From Magnetovibrio sp. (lineage in GTDB: Bacteria; Pseudomonadota; Alphaproteobacteria; Rhodospirillales; Magnetovibrionaceae): a DNA stretch of 58,491 nt. The position numbers were made by a program, and so were the translations under genes. Below are positions 17,228 through 26,496 of this stretch, piece after piece. The stretch lies in NCBI GenBank assembly GCA_026196495.1, contig JAPHSY010000057.1, positions 1 through 58,491 on the forward strand, in the 5' to 3' direction. Each line of letters opens with the position of its first letter. Within the stretch, counting starts at the first letter, position 1. The notes beneath the pieces are model-generated. The model saw nothing but the letters and a program-made list of their open reading frames with translations, had not been told where the DNA came from and made no database searches.

Positions 17228-19114
17228 ATGAGCAAGGAAACCTTTTCGTTTCAAACTGAAGTTAGCCGTTTGTTGGATATTGTCGCAGGTTCGCTTTATT
17301 CTAACCGTGAAATTTTCTTGCGAGAATTGATCTCCAACGCATCTGATGCATGTGACAAATTGCGCCACAATGCGTTGACGTCACCGTCTTTGATCGAAGG
17401 CGACGCAGATTTTAAAATTGAACTGGCGATTGATAACAAAGCCAAAACCCTGACCATTTCCGACAATGGCATCGGCATGAACCATGACGATCTGTTGGCG
17501 ACGTTGGGCACCATTGCCAGTTCCGGCACCGGGGCGTTTATTGAAGCGCTTGGTAAGGACGACAAAAAAGATATGAGCCTCATCGGTCAATTCGGTGTGG
17601 GCTTCTACTCTGCATTTATGGTGTCCGACAAAGTTGAAGTCACCACACGTAAAGCCGGTGAAGAAGAAGCATGGCTGTGGATTTCCGATGGCAAGGGTGA
17701 GTTTACCATCGAAGAAGCGAAGCGTGATGAGCGCGGTACCACCGTCGTCTTGCATATGAAAAAAGATGCACAGGAATTTGTCGACAATTCTCGTGTTACC
17801 CATATTGTCAAAACCTATTCCGATCACATCAGTTTCCCTGTGACTTTGGCGGGTGCTGCCGGTGAAGATGGTGAAGAGGCCGCGCCGGAAACCCTGAACG
17901 AAGCTTCTGCCATTTGGACCCGTGCGGCCAAAGATATCACTGCGGAACAATACAAAGAATTTTATCATCACTCTGCCCATGCGTTTGATGAGCCCTGGGT
18001 CACCATCCACAACCACATTGAAGGCGTGGTGAACTATACCAATTTGCTGTTCATTCCATCCATGCGTCCGTTTGATTTGTTTGACCCGGAACGCAAAAGT
18101 CATGTGAAGTTGTATGTAAACCGTGTGTTCATCACCGAACAGGCGGATGGCTTGCTGCCGCCGTATCTGCGTTTTTTGCGTGGTGTGGTCGACAGCGAAG
18201 ACCTGTCGCTGAACATTTCGCGTGAAATGCTGCAAAATGATCCGAAGTTGGCCAAAATCCGTTCTGGCCTGGTGAAAAAAGTTTTGGGTGAGCTGAAAAA
18301 GAAGGCCAATAAAGATGCAGAATCTTATGCCGAATTTTGGGGCAATTTTGGAATTGTCTTGAAAGAAGGCCTGGTTGATGATTTTGCCATGCGCGACAAA
18401 TTGTTGGAACTGACCCGCTTTAAGTCCACGGATGGCGAAGGTCTGACATCGTTGGCAAACTATGTGGAGCGCATGAAAGACGGCCAAGAAGCGATCTATT
18501 ACCTCACCGGTGAAGACGAAAATCAGGTTTCGATGTCACCACACCTGGAAGGCTTCAAAGCCAAGGGTGTTGAAGTGCTGTTGCTAACCGATCCAGTGGA
18601 TGAATTTTGGCTGCAACACATCACCGATTTTGATGGCAAACAGCTCAAATCCATCACCCGCGGTGCGGCTGATTTGGACAATGTGAAATCCGATGATGCG
18701 GATGCCAAGAAAGACGATGATAAGGCTGAAGATGCACCTGTGTTGGACAACCTCATCGCAGCGATCAAATTGGAATTGGGTGAGGCTGTCAAAGACGTGC
18801 GCCCATCTAAGCGTTTGACCGAAAGCCCGGTGTGCTTGGTTGCCGATGATGGGGATTTAGATGTCAACATGGAACGTCTTCTGCGCCGTACCGGACAAAT
18901 GACCATGGGCCTGCCGCGTGTGATGGAACTGAACCCCACCCACACCATCGTGAAGAAATTGTCTGAACGTGCGGGTGCAAACGGTGATGATGAACTGCTC
19001 AAAGATGCCGCGCATTTGTTGCTTGACCAAGCACGTATTTCCGAAGGTGAAACGCCAGCCGATCCGGCAGCCTTTGCAAAACGTCTTGCATCAGTGATGG
19101 AACGTGCCCTTTAA
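17228..19114 (+). CDS. htpG: Molecular chaperone HtpG (Hsp90)
   Basis: 628 residues, normal length. The GHKL ATPase domain carries NREIFLRELISNASDACDKL, DNGIGM, GTIASSGTGAF and IGQFGVGFYSAFMV, covering the Asn, Asp and Gly boxes that hold ATP. The middle segment RGVVDSEDLSLNISREMLQ includes the catalytic-loop arginine region. The C-terminal dimerisation domain is complete. It is a cytoplasmic homodimeric chaperone. A heat-shock-type promoter and AAAGGGA ribosome-binding site precede it. Confidence 0.97.
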   Translation: MSKETFSFQTEVSRLLDIVAGSLYSNREIFLRELISNASDACDKLRHNALTSPSLIEGDADFKIELAIDNKAKTLTISDNGIGMNHDDLLATLGTIASSGTGAFIEALGKDDKKDMSLIGQFGVGFYSAFMVSDKVEVTTRKAGEEEAWLWISDGKGEFTIEEAKRDERGTTVVLHMKKDAQEFVDNSRVTHIVKTYSDHISFPVTLAGAAGEDGEEAAPETLNEASAIWTRAAKDITAEQYKEFYHHSAHAFDEPWVTIHNHIEGVVNYTNLLFIPSMRPFDLFDPERKSHVKLYVNRVFITEQADGLLPPYLRFLRGVVDSEDLSLNISREMLQNDPKLAKIRSGLVKKVLGELKKKANKDAESYAEFWGNFGIVLKEGLVDDFAMRDKLLELTRFKSTDGEGLTSLANYVERMKDGQEAIYYLTGEDENQVSMSPHLEGFKAKGVEVLLLTDPVDEFWLQHITDFDGKQLKSITRGAADLDNVKSDDADAKKDDDKAEDAPVLDNLIAAIKLELGEAVKDVRPSKRLTESPVCLVADDGDLDVNMERLLRRTGQMTMGLPRVMELNPTHTIVKKLSERAGANGDDELLKDAAHLLLDQARISEGETPADPAAFAKRLASVMERAL

Positions 19115-19151
19115 TGGTTCAGGGTTTTTTTTGAGGTAGGAGTTCGTGTTG

Positions 19152-19328
19152 ATGTCTATTGTGAAAAAGGTCACCACCTTGGGCTTTATCGCCCTGTTTA
19201 GCTTGGGCGTTGCGGCCTGTGCACCCGAAGTTGGGTCGCCCGAATGGTGTGAGCAAATGAAAAAGAAAGACAAAGGTGATTGGTCTGCTAACGAAGCGAC
19301 TGATTTCGCCAAGCACTGCATCATGTAA
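19152..19328 (+). CDS. Small DUF3012-type lipoprotein
   Basis: 58 residues from the ATG at 19152, with GGAG 10 bp upstream; GTG and TTG codons just before are not needed. Lipobox LGVAAC predicts a lipoprotein of about 38 mature residues. CAPEVGSPEWCEQMKKKDKG, then DWSANEATDFAKHCIM, is the DUF3012 pattern, with three cysteines in the short mature protein. Function is unknown. It follows htpG by 37 bp and is followed by a terminator. Confidence 0.82.
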   Translation: MSIVKKVTTLGFIALFSLGVAACAPEVGSPEWCEQMKKKDKGDWSANEATDFAKHCIM

Positions 19329-19347
19329 GATGTAAGGTTTTTTGTAT

Positions 19348-19384
19348 AAAAAGGCTGTTCCAGAGATGGGGCAGCCTTTTTTAT
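19348..19384. terminator. Bidirectional rho-independent terminator
   Basis: AGGCTG pairs with CAGCCT, with A residues before and a T run after the stem. It serves the DUF3012 gene on the plus strand and overlaps the stop region of the convergent Sel1-repeat gene. Confidence 0.82.
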
Positions 19385-20121
19385 TGCTTGAGGTTTCGCA
19401 GCTTGGTGAAGGCTGGTGTGTAATCCATGTCCAAGGCCTTTTCATACCAAGACAAGGCCAGCTCCTTATCAGGGGGGACGCCAATGCCTTCTTCATAGAG
19501 TTCACCAATACGGTAGTAGGCCTTGGCATAAGAGGCATCACCGGCAATTTCATACCATTTGATGGCTTCTTGGATATCGGCTTTGATGGTGTCAGCACCC
19601 TTTTCATAAATTTGGGCAATGTGGTAATAGCCAAGTTTGTAGCCTTCGGACCCTGCCAATTCATAGAAGTTGATGGCTTGGCCGATGTCTTTTTCAACGC
19701 CCCAACCAAATTGATAGCACTGACCTAAGTTATCTTTCGCTTGGGAGTGTTCGGCACTGGCGTGTTCGAACAATTTAAACGCTACCCAATGGTTTTGTTC
19801 CACATGTTCGCCGTTCAAATACATCATGCCAATATTATTAACCGCAGGGGCGTGGCCCTGTACGGCTGAAGTTTTGTAGAGGTTGTAAGCCTTTTCGTAA
19901 TTGCGTGGCACACCCCGACCCAGGTGATAAATCAGGCCGAGGCTGAACTGTGATGGCGCATGGTTGGCGGCCACCATCTGTTCAAATTCTAAGATGGCAC
20001 GGGCCCATTTGCCTTGGCGCACCAGTTTCAGGCCGTCTTGGTAACTGGCCTGAACAGGGGTAGCGTCGAGCACTAAAACTGTGGCCAAAAACAAGACCGT
20101 AAGCGTAAAAAAGCGTTTCAT
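19381..20121 (-). CDS. Secreted Sel1-like repeat protein
   Basis: 246 residues with a signal peptide (cleavage near PVQAS). Five to six Sel1-type TPR repeats follow, each with the pattern A...lG..Y..G.GV..d...A..wy..A: FSLGLIYHLGRGVPRNYEKA, IGMMYLNGEHVEQN, LGQCYQFGWGVEKD, YRIGELYEEGIGVPPDKELA. Such solenoids are protein-binding scaffolds in the periplasm or extracellular space; the partner is unknown. It is monocistronic between a bidirectional terminator and the candidate small RNA region. Confidence 0.88.
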   Translation of the reverse strand: MKRFFTLTVLFLATVLVLDATPVQASYQDGLKLVRQGKWARAILEFEQMVAANHAPSQFSLGLIYHLGRGVPRNYEKAYNLYKTSAVQGHAPAVNNIGMMYLNGEHVEQNHWVAFKLFEHASAEHSQAKDNLGQCYQFGWGVEKDIGQAINFYELAGSEGYKLGYYHIAQIYEKGADTIKADIQEAIKWYEIAGDASYAKAYYRIGELYEEGIGVPPDKELALSWYEKALDMDYTPAFTKLRNLKQ

Positions 20122-20230
20122 AGCTGCATTATAGCAAACTTAAATGGTGCAGGAAAAGTTTCAGAAAATTCATCACAATTCCAAGATTGTGACACAATCC
20201 CACCACAATTGGAGACTTAAATAATCCCTA

Positions 20231-20430
20231 GCAGACGGTTCACCCCTCCCCCAGAGAAAACCGTCTCTCTGAAGGCTCCTACGACTAAATAATAAAGGTC
20301 AAAGAACTTCGGACAAGGTTTCTCAACTTAAAGGCTCCTCCCAAGACTGCCCTTGACCTAATTGAGAAATCCCAATCTTGACTTGCAGTGCTGAAAAACT
20401 GGCCGGGTTTTCGAACCCGGCCTCTTTTTT
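20231..20430 (+). ncRNA. Candidate small RNA with anti-Shine-Dalgarno C-rich motifs
   Basis: The 401-bp gap 20122-20522 has no coding frame but ends in a strong terminator (GGCCGGGTT/AACCCGGCC, 20401-20422, then a T run). Upstream, AGACGGTT (20233-20240) pairs with AACCGTCT (20259-20266) and presents an 18-nt loop containing CACCCCTCCCCC. GGCTCCT occurs twice more (20274-20280 and 20333-20339), the second as CTCCTCCC. Such CUCCUCC loops mimic the 16S anti-Shine-Dalgarno and typify several alphaproteobacterial sRNAs. AGGTCAA/TTGACCT and TTTCTCAA/TTGAGAAA could form a pseudoknot between 20295 and 20370. The 5' end is not defined. Confidence 0.55.
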
Positions 20431-20522
20431 ATAGAACGCCAAGCCGGGGCCTGTTTTTGCTGGCGTTTGAGCGGATATGCGCTAATGTCCTGCGTTCAAT
20501 GAGGGATACTGACCGACCAACC

Positions 20523-21203
20523 ATGACCAAACCATCCAGCAATCAATTTTGGGGCGAAGACCTGACCTGTGTGCGCGGGGAACGGATTGTTTTTCAATCC
20601 CTTAATTTTGAACTAACCCCCGGGGGTGCGCTGATCTTGATCGGTCCGAACGGCTCCGGCAAATCGTCGTTGTTGCGCATGATGGCGGGATTGCTGCAGC
20701 CTGCTGGTGGAAAAATGCTATGGGCTGAAGAGGCAGGAGAGCCTGAAGACGCTTCTCAAGACATGGATTTGCATGGTGGGCGTTTGCACTATGTCGGTCA
20801 TCACGATGCCGTGAAACCGGTACTGACGGCGGCAGAAAACATTGGTTTTTGGGCCCGTATACGCGGTGGTGGCGAAGACACCATCCACGAATCCTTGGAT
20901 GTTTTTGATATCAAACACCTGTACGATGTGCCGGGACGCTTTATGTCGGCGGGGCAAAAACGCCGGGTGAACTTGGCGCGCATCATTGCCGCGCCCGCAC
21001 CCTTGTGGCTGCTGGATGAGCCCACCACGGCGTTGGACAAAGCAACCATCAAACGGTTGGAAGACGCCATTCAGCGTCACCGTGATGGGGGCGGCATGGT
21101 GGTCTTGTCGACCCACTCAGATGTCGATACGCCGGGCTCTAAGACTTTAAATTTGGCAGACTTTGCAAGCAAAGCGCCGCTTGATGAACATGTGATGGTG
21201 TAG
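20523..21203 (+). CDS. ccmA: Heme exporter ATP-binding subunit CcmA
   Basis: 226 residues from the ATG at 20523; an in-frame ATG at 20499 is an alternative and neither has a clear ribosome-binding site. ABC ATPase motifs are present: Walker A GPNGSGKSS, signature MSAGQKRRVNLAR, Walker B LWLLDEPTTALD, and the H-loop LSTHSD. CcmA with CcmB (and CcmC) forms the ATPase that frees heme-loaded CcmE in System I cytochrome c maturation. It is the first gene of a nine-gene ccm operon. Confidence 0.93.
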   Translation: MTKPSSNQFWGEDLTCVRGERIVFQSLNFELTPGGALILIGPNGSGKSSLLRMMAGLLQPAGGKMLWAEEAGEPEDASQDMDLHGGRLHYVGHHDAVKPVLTAAENIGFWARIRGGGEDTIHESLDVFDIKHLYDVPGRFMSAGQKRRVNLARIIAAPAPLWLLDEPTTALDKATIKRLEDAIQRHRDGGGMVVLSTHSDVDTPGSKTLNLADFASKAPLDEHVMV

Positions 21204-21212
21204 GGCGGCGTT

Positions 21213-21878
21213 ATGGCTAAATTTATGGAGTTGGTAAAACGCGATCTGGCCTTGGCTTTCCGCCAGGGCATGGACAGTTTAATGGTGGTGGCATTTTTCA
21301 TCATCGCCGTGGTGTTGTTCCCGTTTGGCGTTGGCCCGGAAGTGAACACTTTGGCAAAGATTGCTGGTGGCACCATTTGGGTTGCTGCTTTGCTGTCGTC
21401 TATGCTGTCGTTGGAACGCTTGTTTCAGACCGATTATGATGATGGCTCTCTGGAATTGTTGGCGTTGGCGCCGATTCCCTTGGAAGTCACCGTTTTGGCA
21501 AAAGTCGTGGCCCATTGGCTTACCACCGGGCTGCCGTTGATCATCACAGCACCCTTGTTGGCGGTGTTGATGCAGCTGCCTATGGATGGTTTTGGGACAC
21601 TGATATTGGCCCTGGCCTTGGGGACGCCGACCTTGAGTTTGATCGGCGCCGTTGGTGCCGCATTGATTTTGGGGTCTAGGCGCGGCGGTGTGCTGCTGTC
21701 TTTGTTGGTCTTGCCGCTGTATATCCCAATCCTAATTTTCGGCGTTTCTGCGGTGGATGCAGCCATTTTTGATGAGGCCGTTCGCCCTCACATGCTGTTT
21801 TTGGGCGCCCTTTTTGTTGGGGCTTTGGCCCTAACACCTTGGGCTGCGGCAGCAGGCCTGCGCCAAGCTTTAGAGTAG
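21213..21878 (+). CDS. ccmB: Heme exporter membrane subunit CcmB
   Basis: 221 residues with six predicted membrane helices, the usual CcmB length. It opens ELVKRDLALAFRQG and has LLSSMLSLERLFQTDYDDGS, the conserved CcmB segment on the cytoplasmic side that contacts CcmA. It starts 9 bp after ccmA. A 129-bp gap before ccmC is the longest inside the operon. Confidence 0.93.
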   Translation: MAKFMELVKRDLALAFRQGMDSLMVVAFFIIAVVLFPFGVGPEVNTLAKIAGGTIWVAALLSSMLSLERLFQTDYDDGSLELLALAPIPLEVTVLAKVVAHWLTTGLPLIITAPLLAVLMQLPMDGFGTLILALALGTPTLSLIGAVGAALILGSRRGGVLLSLLVLPLYIPILIFGVSAVDAAIFDEAVRPHMLFLGALFVGALALTPWAAAAGLRQALE

Positions 21879-22007
21879 GGCATTTGGGTAAAACTGAATA
21901 TTTGCCACATTTGCGCCATGAGAAAGGGGCAATATCTGGCAAAGCCGCACTGAAACGGGTAAAACACACACTTTAAGAACGAAGAAAAAGAGCGAAGTAG
22001 GGGACTC

Positions 22008-22730
22008 ATGCACCGTTTTGCAAATCCAACCCGATTTTTGAAAATTGCAGGCTATGTCCAACCTTGGATGGCTGCGGTTACACTCGCGCTATTTGCAACG
22101 GGCCTTTATATGGCCTTTTTCACGGCGCCACCTGATTACCAACAAGGCGAAAGCGTGCGCATCATGTATGTCCACGTTCCGGCCGCGTGGATGGGCATGT
22201 TTTGTTATGCTGCCATGGCGATTGCATCTGCTGTGGCCCTGATTTGGAAGCATCCGTTGGCGGATGTGGCGGCCAAAGCCACAGCCCCCGTTGGTGCGGC
22301 GTTCACATTTTTGGCATTGGCGACCGGATCTCTTTGGGGCAAGCCCATGTGGGGTACATGGTGGGTGTGGGACGCGCGCTTGACGTCCATGCTGATTTTG
22401 CTGTTCCTCTACATCGGTTATATGGCGCTGCAAGGGGCATTTGATGATCGCGCCCGCGGTGCCAAGGCATCGGCGGTGCTGGCCTTGGTCGGTGCCGTGA
22501 ACCTGCCGATTATTAAGTTTTCGGTGGACTGGTGGAACACGCTTCATCAACCCGCCAGTGTGATCAAAATGGATGGACCTTCGATCCATCCCGATATGCT
22601 GTGGCCGTTGTTGATCATGGCTGTGGGCTTTAAGACGTATTATATGTGGGTGTTGCTGGTGCGCATTCGCCAAGAAATCACCGCAAACAAAGTTCGGATC
22701 CTGCGCTTGAAGCAGGTTCACGGCGGTTAA
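22008..22730 (+). CDS. ccmC: Heme transporter/chaperone subunit CcmC
   Basis: 240 residues, six membrane helices. The tryptophan-rich WWD motif is WGTWWVWDARLTS, and histidines flank it (YVHVPAAWMGM and NTLHQPASV), the pair expected to bind heme edge-on. CcmC hands heme to CcmE in the periplasmic face of the membrane. Order and spacing with ccmD (16 bp) are typical. Confidence 0.95.
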   Translation: MHRFANPTRFLKIAGYVQPWMAAVTLALFATGLYMAFFTAPPDYQQGESVRIMYVHVPAAWMGMFCYAAMAIASAVALIWKHPLADVAAKATAPVGAAFTFLALATGSLWGKPMWGTWWVWDARLTSMLILLFLYIGYMALQGAFDDRARGAKASAVLALVGAVNLPIIKFSVDWWNTLHQPASVIKMDGPSIHPDMLWPLLIMAVGFKTYYMWVLLVRIRQEITANKVRILRLKQVHGG

Positions 22731-22746
22731 GTGGGCAGAGAGTATT

Positions 22747-22965
22747 ATGGCTGAATTTTTATCAATGGGTGGATATGGCGCATATGTGTGGCCATCTTAC
22801 GGACTGACCGCAGTCATCATGGTGGTCTTGCTGATCACCAGCTTGCGCGGTTTGAAAACCACAGAAAGCACTTTTCAGCGTTTGAAGGCTGAAACCGGGC
22901 CCCGTACACCGCGTGCCCCAAGTTCCGAGAATACCGAGGAGGCCGCCAATGGCGATGAAGCGTAA
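22747..22965 (+). CDS. ccmD: Heme exporter protein CcmD
   Basis: 72 residues, one membrane helix (LTAVIMVVLLITSLRGL) preceded by the conserved MGGYGAYVWPSYG and followed by a charged cytoplasmic tail. CcmD is needed to release holo-CcmE from the CcmABC complex. Its end overlaps the start of ccmE by 17 bp, which indicates translational coupling. Confidence 0.92.
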   Translation: MAEFLSMGGYGAYVWPSYGLTAVIMVVLLITSLRGLKTTESTFQRLKAETGPRTPRAPSSENTEEAANGDEA

Positions 22966-23428
22966 ACACAAACGTCTCACCTTTGTTTTGGTGGCGATGG
23001 CTTTGGTGGGTGCCGCCACGGGTTTGGTTCTATTTGCTTTGGGTGATGGTGTGTCTTTGTTTAAAAGTCCCACTGATTTGGTCACCGCACCACCAAGCGA
23101 GAGCCAAAGCATACGTTTGGGCGGCCTTGTTGAAGAAGAATCGCTCCGTCGTGAAACAGGTTCCGCCACCGTGCGCTTTCGTGTGACGGACTTGGAAAAT
23201 GCGGTTGAAGTGGTTTATGACGGCTTGCTGCCGGATTTGTTCCGTGAAGGCCAAGGCATCGTGACCACGGGTAAAATGGTGGCCGGTACGTTTGTCGCTG
23301 AAGAAGTTTTGGCCAAACACGATGAAAATTATATGCCGCCTGAAGCCGTTGATGCGCTGAAAAAATCAGGCCAATGGCAACCGGATGATGCCGAAGGCGG
23401 CAATCACGCAGAAGGATTCACCAAATGA
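22949..23428 (+). CDS. ccmE: Cytochrome c-type biogenesis heme chaperone CcmE
   Basis: 159 residues from the ATG at 22949 with GAGGAGG 7 bp upstream. One N-terminal membrane anchor (LTFVLVAMALVGAATGLVLF) is followed by the OB-fold domain. The heme-binding His is in VLAKHDENYMPPE, the standard HxxxY motif, so this is the common His-type CcmE rather than the Cys variant. It stores heme covalently before passing it to CcmF. It overlaps ccmF by 4 bp (ATGA). Confidence 0.95.
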   Translation: MAMKRKHKRLTFVLVAMALVGAATGLVLFALGDGVSLFKSPTDLVTAPPSESQSIRLGGLVEEESLRRETGSATVRFRVTDLENAVEVVYDGLLPDLFREGQGIVTTGKMVAGTFVAEEVLAKHDENYMPPEAVDALKKSGQWQPDDAEGGNHAEGFTK

Positions 23429-25422
23429 TCGTCGAACTTGGCCATTTTGCTTTAATCATGGGGCTGATGGTGGCCTTGTTCCAAACTGTTGTACCTTTGG
23501 TTGGTGCCGCACGCGGGAATGTGCAATGGATGAATTTCGCAGGTCCGGCTGCAGTGGCACAGGCGTTGTTTGCCAGTTTATCGTTTGCGGCGTTGACGTA
23601 CGCTTTTGTGGTGTCTGATTTTTCTGTAATTAATGTTGCGGCGAACTCACACTCTGACAAACCGATGCTTTATAAAGTTTCCGGTGTTTGGGGTAACCAT
23701 GAAGGCTCCATGTTGTTGTGGGTTCTGATTCTGGCGATTTATGGTTTTGCAGTGGCTATGTTTGGTCGCAACTTGCCACCTTCTTTGCGTGCACGTGTGC
23801 TGGGTATCCAGGCTTTGATCGCTGTTGGTTTTTATCTGTTTGTTTTGCTGACTTCGAACCCGTTCTTGCGGATGTTTCCCCCGGCTGAAGATGGCCGTGG
23901 GTTGAACCCGTTGTTGCAAGATCCAGGTTTGGCATTTCATCCGCCGTTGCTGTATCTCGGCTATGTGGGTTTCTCCATTGCGTTTTCATTTGCCATTGCG
24001 GCATTGATCGAAGGCCGTGTTGATGCGGCTTGGGCACGCTGGGTGCGCCCTTGGACTTTGGCGGCATGGGGGTTCCTCACCGCTGGTATCGTGCTGGGCT
24101 CTTGGTGGGCGTATTACGAGCTCGGCTGGGGTGGCTGGTGGTTCTGGGACCCAGTAGAGAACGCATCGTTCATGCCGTGGTTGGTGGGCACCGCGTTGTT
24201 GCATTCTTCCATCGTGGTGGAAAAACGCAACACGCTTAAAGGCTGGACCATTTTCCTCTCCATCGTGGCGTTTTCATTTTCGCTGCTGGGTACATTCATT
24301 GTGCGTTCTGGCGTGTTGTCTTCGGTGCACTCTTTCGCTTCCGATCCGGCACGTGGTGTCTTTATTCTTGGGTTGTTGTTGGCCGTTGTCGGCGGTTCGT
24401 TCGCATTGTTTGCGGTGCGTGGCCCCCACCTGAAAGCGGGTGGATTATTCCAACCAGTTTCGCGTGAAGGCTCATTGTTGTTGAACAATTTGTTGATGAC
24501 CGTGGCCGCAGCCGTGGTGCTGTTGGGCACGCTCTATCCCTTGTTTATTGATGCCGTGGGTGGTGAGAAAGTTTCCGTTGGGGCACCGTTCTTCAATGCA
24601 GTCTTTATCCCGTTGATGGTGCCGATGATTGCTGTCATGGCCTTTGGTCCGCTGATGTCGTGGAAACGTGGCGATGCCATGCGCGCCTTTAAACAGTTAT
24701 TTGTGGCTTTGGCGGTGACTGCGATCACGATTGTGGTGTGTTTTGTCCTTGTCGATACAGACAGTGTCTTGTCGGTATTGGGCACAGGTCTTTCGGCTTG
24801 GTTGATTGTTGGAACGCTCACTGAAATCGGGGTGCGGGTGAAGTTGTTCAAAACAGACTTTGCCACCAGTGTGCGCCGTTTGGGTAATATTCCGCGTTCC
24901 AGTTGGGGCATGACCTTTGCCCATGTTGGTTTGGGTATTGCTATTGCGGGCATGATTGGTTCAACCGTTTGGCGCACGGAAAGTATCCAAGTGATGAACG
25001 TGGGTGATTCTATTGAATTGTCTGGCTTTACCTACACACTTAAAGGTGTGCGCGAGTTCCAAGGGCCAAACTATACGGCTGAAGTTGGAGCAATTGAAGT
25101 AAGCCAAGACGGTGATCTTTATACTTACCTGTATCCGGAAAATCGGATCTACAAAGTTCAGGCCCGTCCCACGACTGAGGCTGCGATCCAAACGATGTTT
25201 TGGCAAGACTTGTACGTTGCGCTGGGTAACCGTGAAGAAAACGGTAATGGCTATGTTGTGCGGTTGTTCAACAATCCACTGGTGTTGTGGTTGTGGTTGG
25301 GCTGTGCCCTGTTGGTTGTGGGGTCGATTATCAGTCTAACCGATCGTCGTCACCGCATCGGTGCACCGACCAAAGCCAAATCCAAAATCAAAGCCGATCC
25401 TGTGACGGCACCGGCCGAATAA
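23425..25422 (+). CDS. ccmF: Cytochrome c heme lyase subunit CcmF
   Basis: 665 residues with about 15 membrane helices, normal size. The WWD motif is GWGGWWFWDPVENASFMPWL, and conserved histidines occur in KVSGVWGNHEGSMLLW, AFHPPLLYLGYVG and near SSVHSF. CcmF takes heme from CcmE, reduces it and, with CcmH and CcmI, attaches it to apocytochrome c. It is coupled to ccmE by a 4-bp overlap and followed by ccmG after 19 bp. Confidence 0.96.
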   Translation: MIVELGHFALIMGLMVALFQTVVPLVGAARGNVQWMNFAGPAAVAQALFASLSFAALTYAFVVSDFSVINVAANSHSDKPMLYKVSGVWGNHEGSMLLWVLILAIYGFAVAMFGRNLPPSLRARVLGIQALIAVGFYLFVLLTSNPFLRMFPPAEDGRGLNPLLQDPGLAFHPPLLYLGYVGFSIAFSFAIAALIEGRVDAAWARWVRPWTLAAWGFLTAGIVLGSWWAYYELGWGGWWFWDPVENASFMPWLVGTALLHSSIVVEKRNTLKGWTIFLSIVAFSFSLLGTFIVRSGVLSSVHSFASDPARGVFILGLLLAVVGGSFALFAVRGPHLKAGGLFQPVSREGSLLLNNLLMTVAAAVVLLGTLYPLFIDAVGGEKVSVGAPFFNAVFIPLMVPMIAVMAFGPLMSWKRGDAMRAFKQLFVALAVTAITIVVCFVLVDTDSVLSVLGTGLSAWLIVGTLTEIGVRVKLFKTDFATSVRRLGNIPRSSWGMTFAHVGLGIAIAGMIGSTVWRTESIQVMNVGDSIELSGFTYTLKGVREFQGPNYTAEVGAIEVSQDGDLYTYLYPENRIYKVQARPTTEAAIQTMFWQDLYVALGNREENGNGYVVRLFNNPLVLWLWLGCALLVVGSIISLTDRRHRIGAPTKAKSKIKADPVTAPAE

Positions 25423-25441
25423 GTAAGGGACTGATCAAAAC

Positions 25442-25999
25442 ATGAAACGCTTTATGTATGTCATTCCTTTCTTGGTGCTGGTGATCGTTGGTGGATTTTC
25501 GGTGAAGCAGCTTTACCGTGTGCAAAGTGGTGAGACGGTGGACAAGCTGCCGTCGGTCCTGATCAACCGTGAAATCCCCGAATTTGAATTGGCACCGATT
25601 CAAGGTCGGGATCGTGGTTGGGGGTCTAAGGATTTGTTGGGCCAAGTTACCATCGTCAATATTTTTGGATCGTGGTGCGTAGCCTGTCAGGCAGAACACC
25701 CCTTCTTGGTGAAAATTCAAAAAGAAAAATTGGTGCCCATTTACGGCATTGATTGGCGCGAAAAGAAACCGGACGCTGGACCGAAATGGTTGGCACGTTA
25801 TGGCGATCCTTACACGCTTGTGGGTGATGATCCCAAATCTGAAGCCGCCATTGCCTTTGGTGTTACGGGCGCACCCGAAAGCTTCATTGTCGATAAAAAG
25901 GGTGTAATCCGTTACAAGCAAATCGGCCCCATCAATCCAACTGTGTGGGAAGAAACGCTGTGGCCTTTGATCCAAAAACTGCAAGGGGAACCAGCCTAA
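25442..25999 (+). CDS. ccmG: Thiol:disulfide interchange protein CcmG/DsbE
   Basis: 185 residues. An N-terminal membrane anchor ([16 protein letters not shown]) is followed by a thioredoxin fold with active site WCVAC in [13 protein letters not shown] and the cis-proline loop GVTGAPESF. CcmG reduces the heme-binding cysteines of apocytochrome c or the CcmH disulfide in the periplasm. Its stop codon shares one base with the ccmH ATG. Confidence 0.95.
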   Translation: MKRFMYVIPFLVLVIVGGFSVKQLYRVQSGETVDKLPSVLINREIPEFELAPIQGRDRGWGSKDLLGQVTIVNIFGSWCVACQAEHPFLVKIQKEKLVPIYGIDWREKKPDAGPKWLARYGDPYTLVGDDPKSEAAIAFGVTGAPESFIVDKKGVIRYKQIGPINPTVWEETLWPLIQKLQGEPA

Positions 26000-26496
26000 T
26001 GCGTGGACTGCTGTTTGGACTGATGCTCAGCATCGCTTTGCCCTTTGGTGCGCAGGCGGTGGAACCGGATGAGATTTTAAGAGACCCCGCATTGGAGGAA
26101 CGCGCCCGCGAAGTGGGTAAGCAGCTGCGTTGTGTGGTGTGTCAAAACCAAGCCATTGATGATTCCAATGCCGAGCTGGCACGCGATATGCGCATCTTAG
26201 TGCGTGACCGCATTACCAAAGGTGACAGCAATCAACAAGTCATCGACTACATGGTGGACCGCTATGGTGACTTCGTATTGTTGGATCCACCGTTTAAGGC
26301 TTCAACCCTGGTGTTGTGGGGTGGCCCGGGTGCGATTGCCTTGTTTGGTGTTCTTGCCGTGGTGATGTTGTTTCGTCGCCGCAAAACCGGTGGGGTTGAT
26401 GAAGTGGGCCAAGTTGTGACAGGCGAACAAGCCAAACCGCTCAGTGATGAAGAACGTCGTCGCTTGGACGATCTATTGAAGGATAACGACGCATGA
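25999..26496 (+). CDS. ccmH: Cytochrome c-type biogenesis protein CcmH
   Basis: 165 residues. The ATG at 25999 overlaps the ccmG stop and starts a signal peptide ([17 protein letters not shown]). The redox pair is [20 protein letters not shown], the canonical LRCxxCQ motif that reduces apocytochrome c cysteines. One membrane helix and a short charged tail follow. This is the single-domain form; the TPR part is the separate ccmI gene, which overlaps by 4 bp. Confidence 0.95.
   Translation: MRGLLFGLMLSIALPFGAQAVEPDEILRDPALEERAREVGKQLRCVVCQNQAIDDSNAELARDMRILVRDRITKGDSNQQVIDYMVDRYGDFVLLDPPFKASTLVLWGGPGAIALFGVLAVVMLFRRRKTGGVDEVGQVVTGEQAKPLSDEERRRLDDLLKDNDA

Noticed and set aside
17381-18487. Long minus-strand open frame of 368 codons antisense to htpG
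   Set aside because: It lies wholly within htpG, has an implausible His/Phe/Gln-rich composition and no ribosome-binding site; it is a by-product of htpG codon use.
20388-20522. N-terminal extension of CcmA starting at 20388
   Set aside because: The extra residues run through the T-rich terminator of the candidate sRNA and do not belong to CcmA; an internal ATG fits the family start.
25388-25984. Minus-strand frame of 198 codons opposite ccmG
   Set aside because: Fully antisense to an intact, well-recognised gene and without any start signal.
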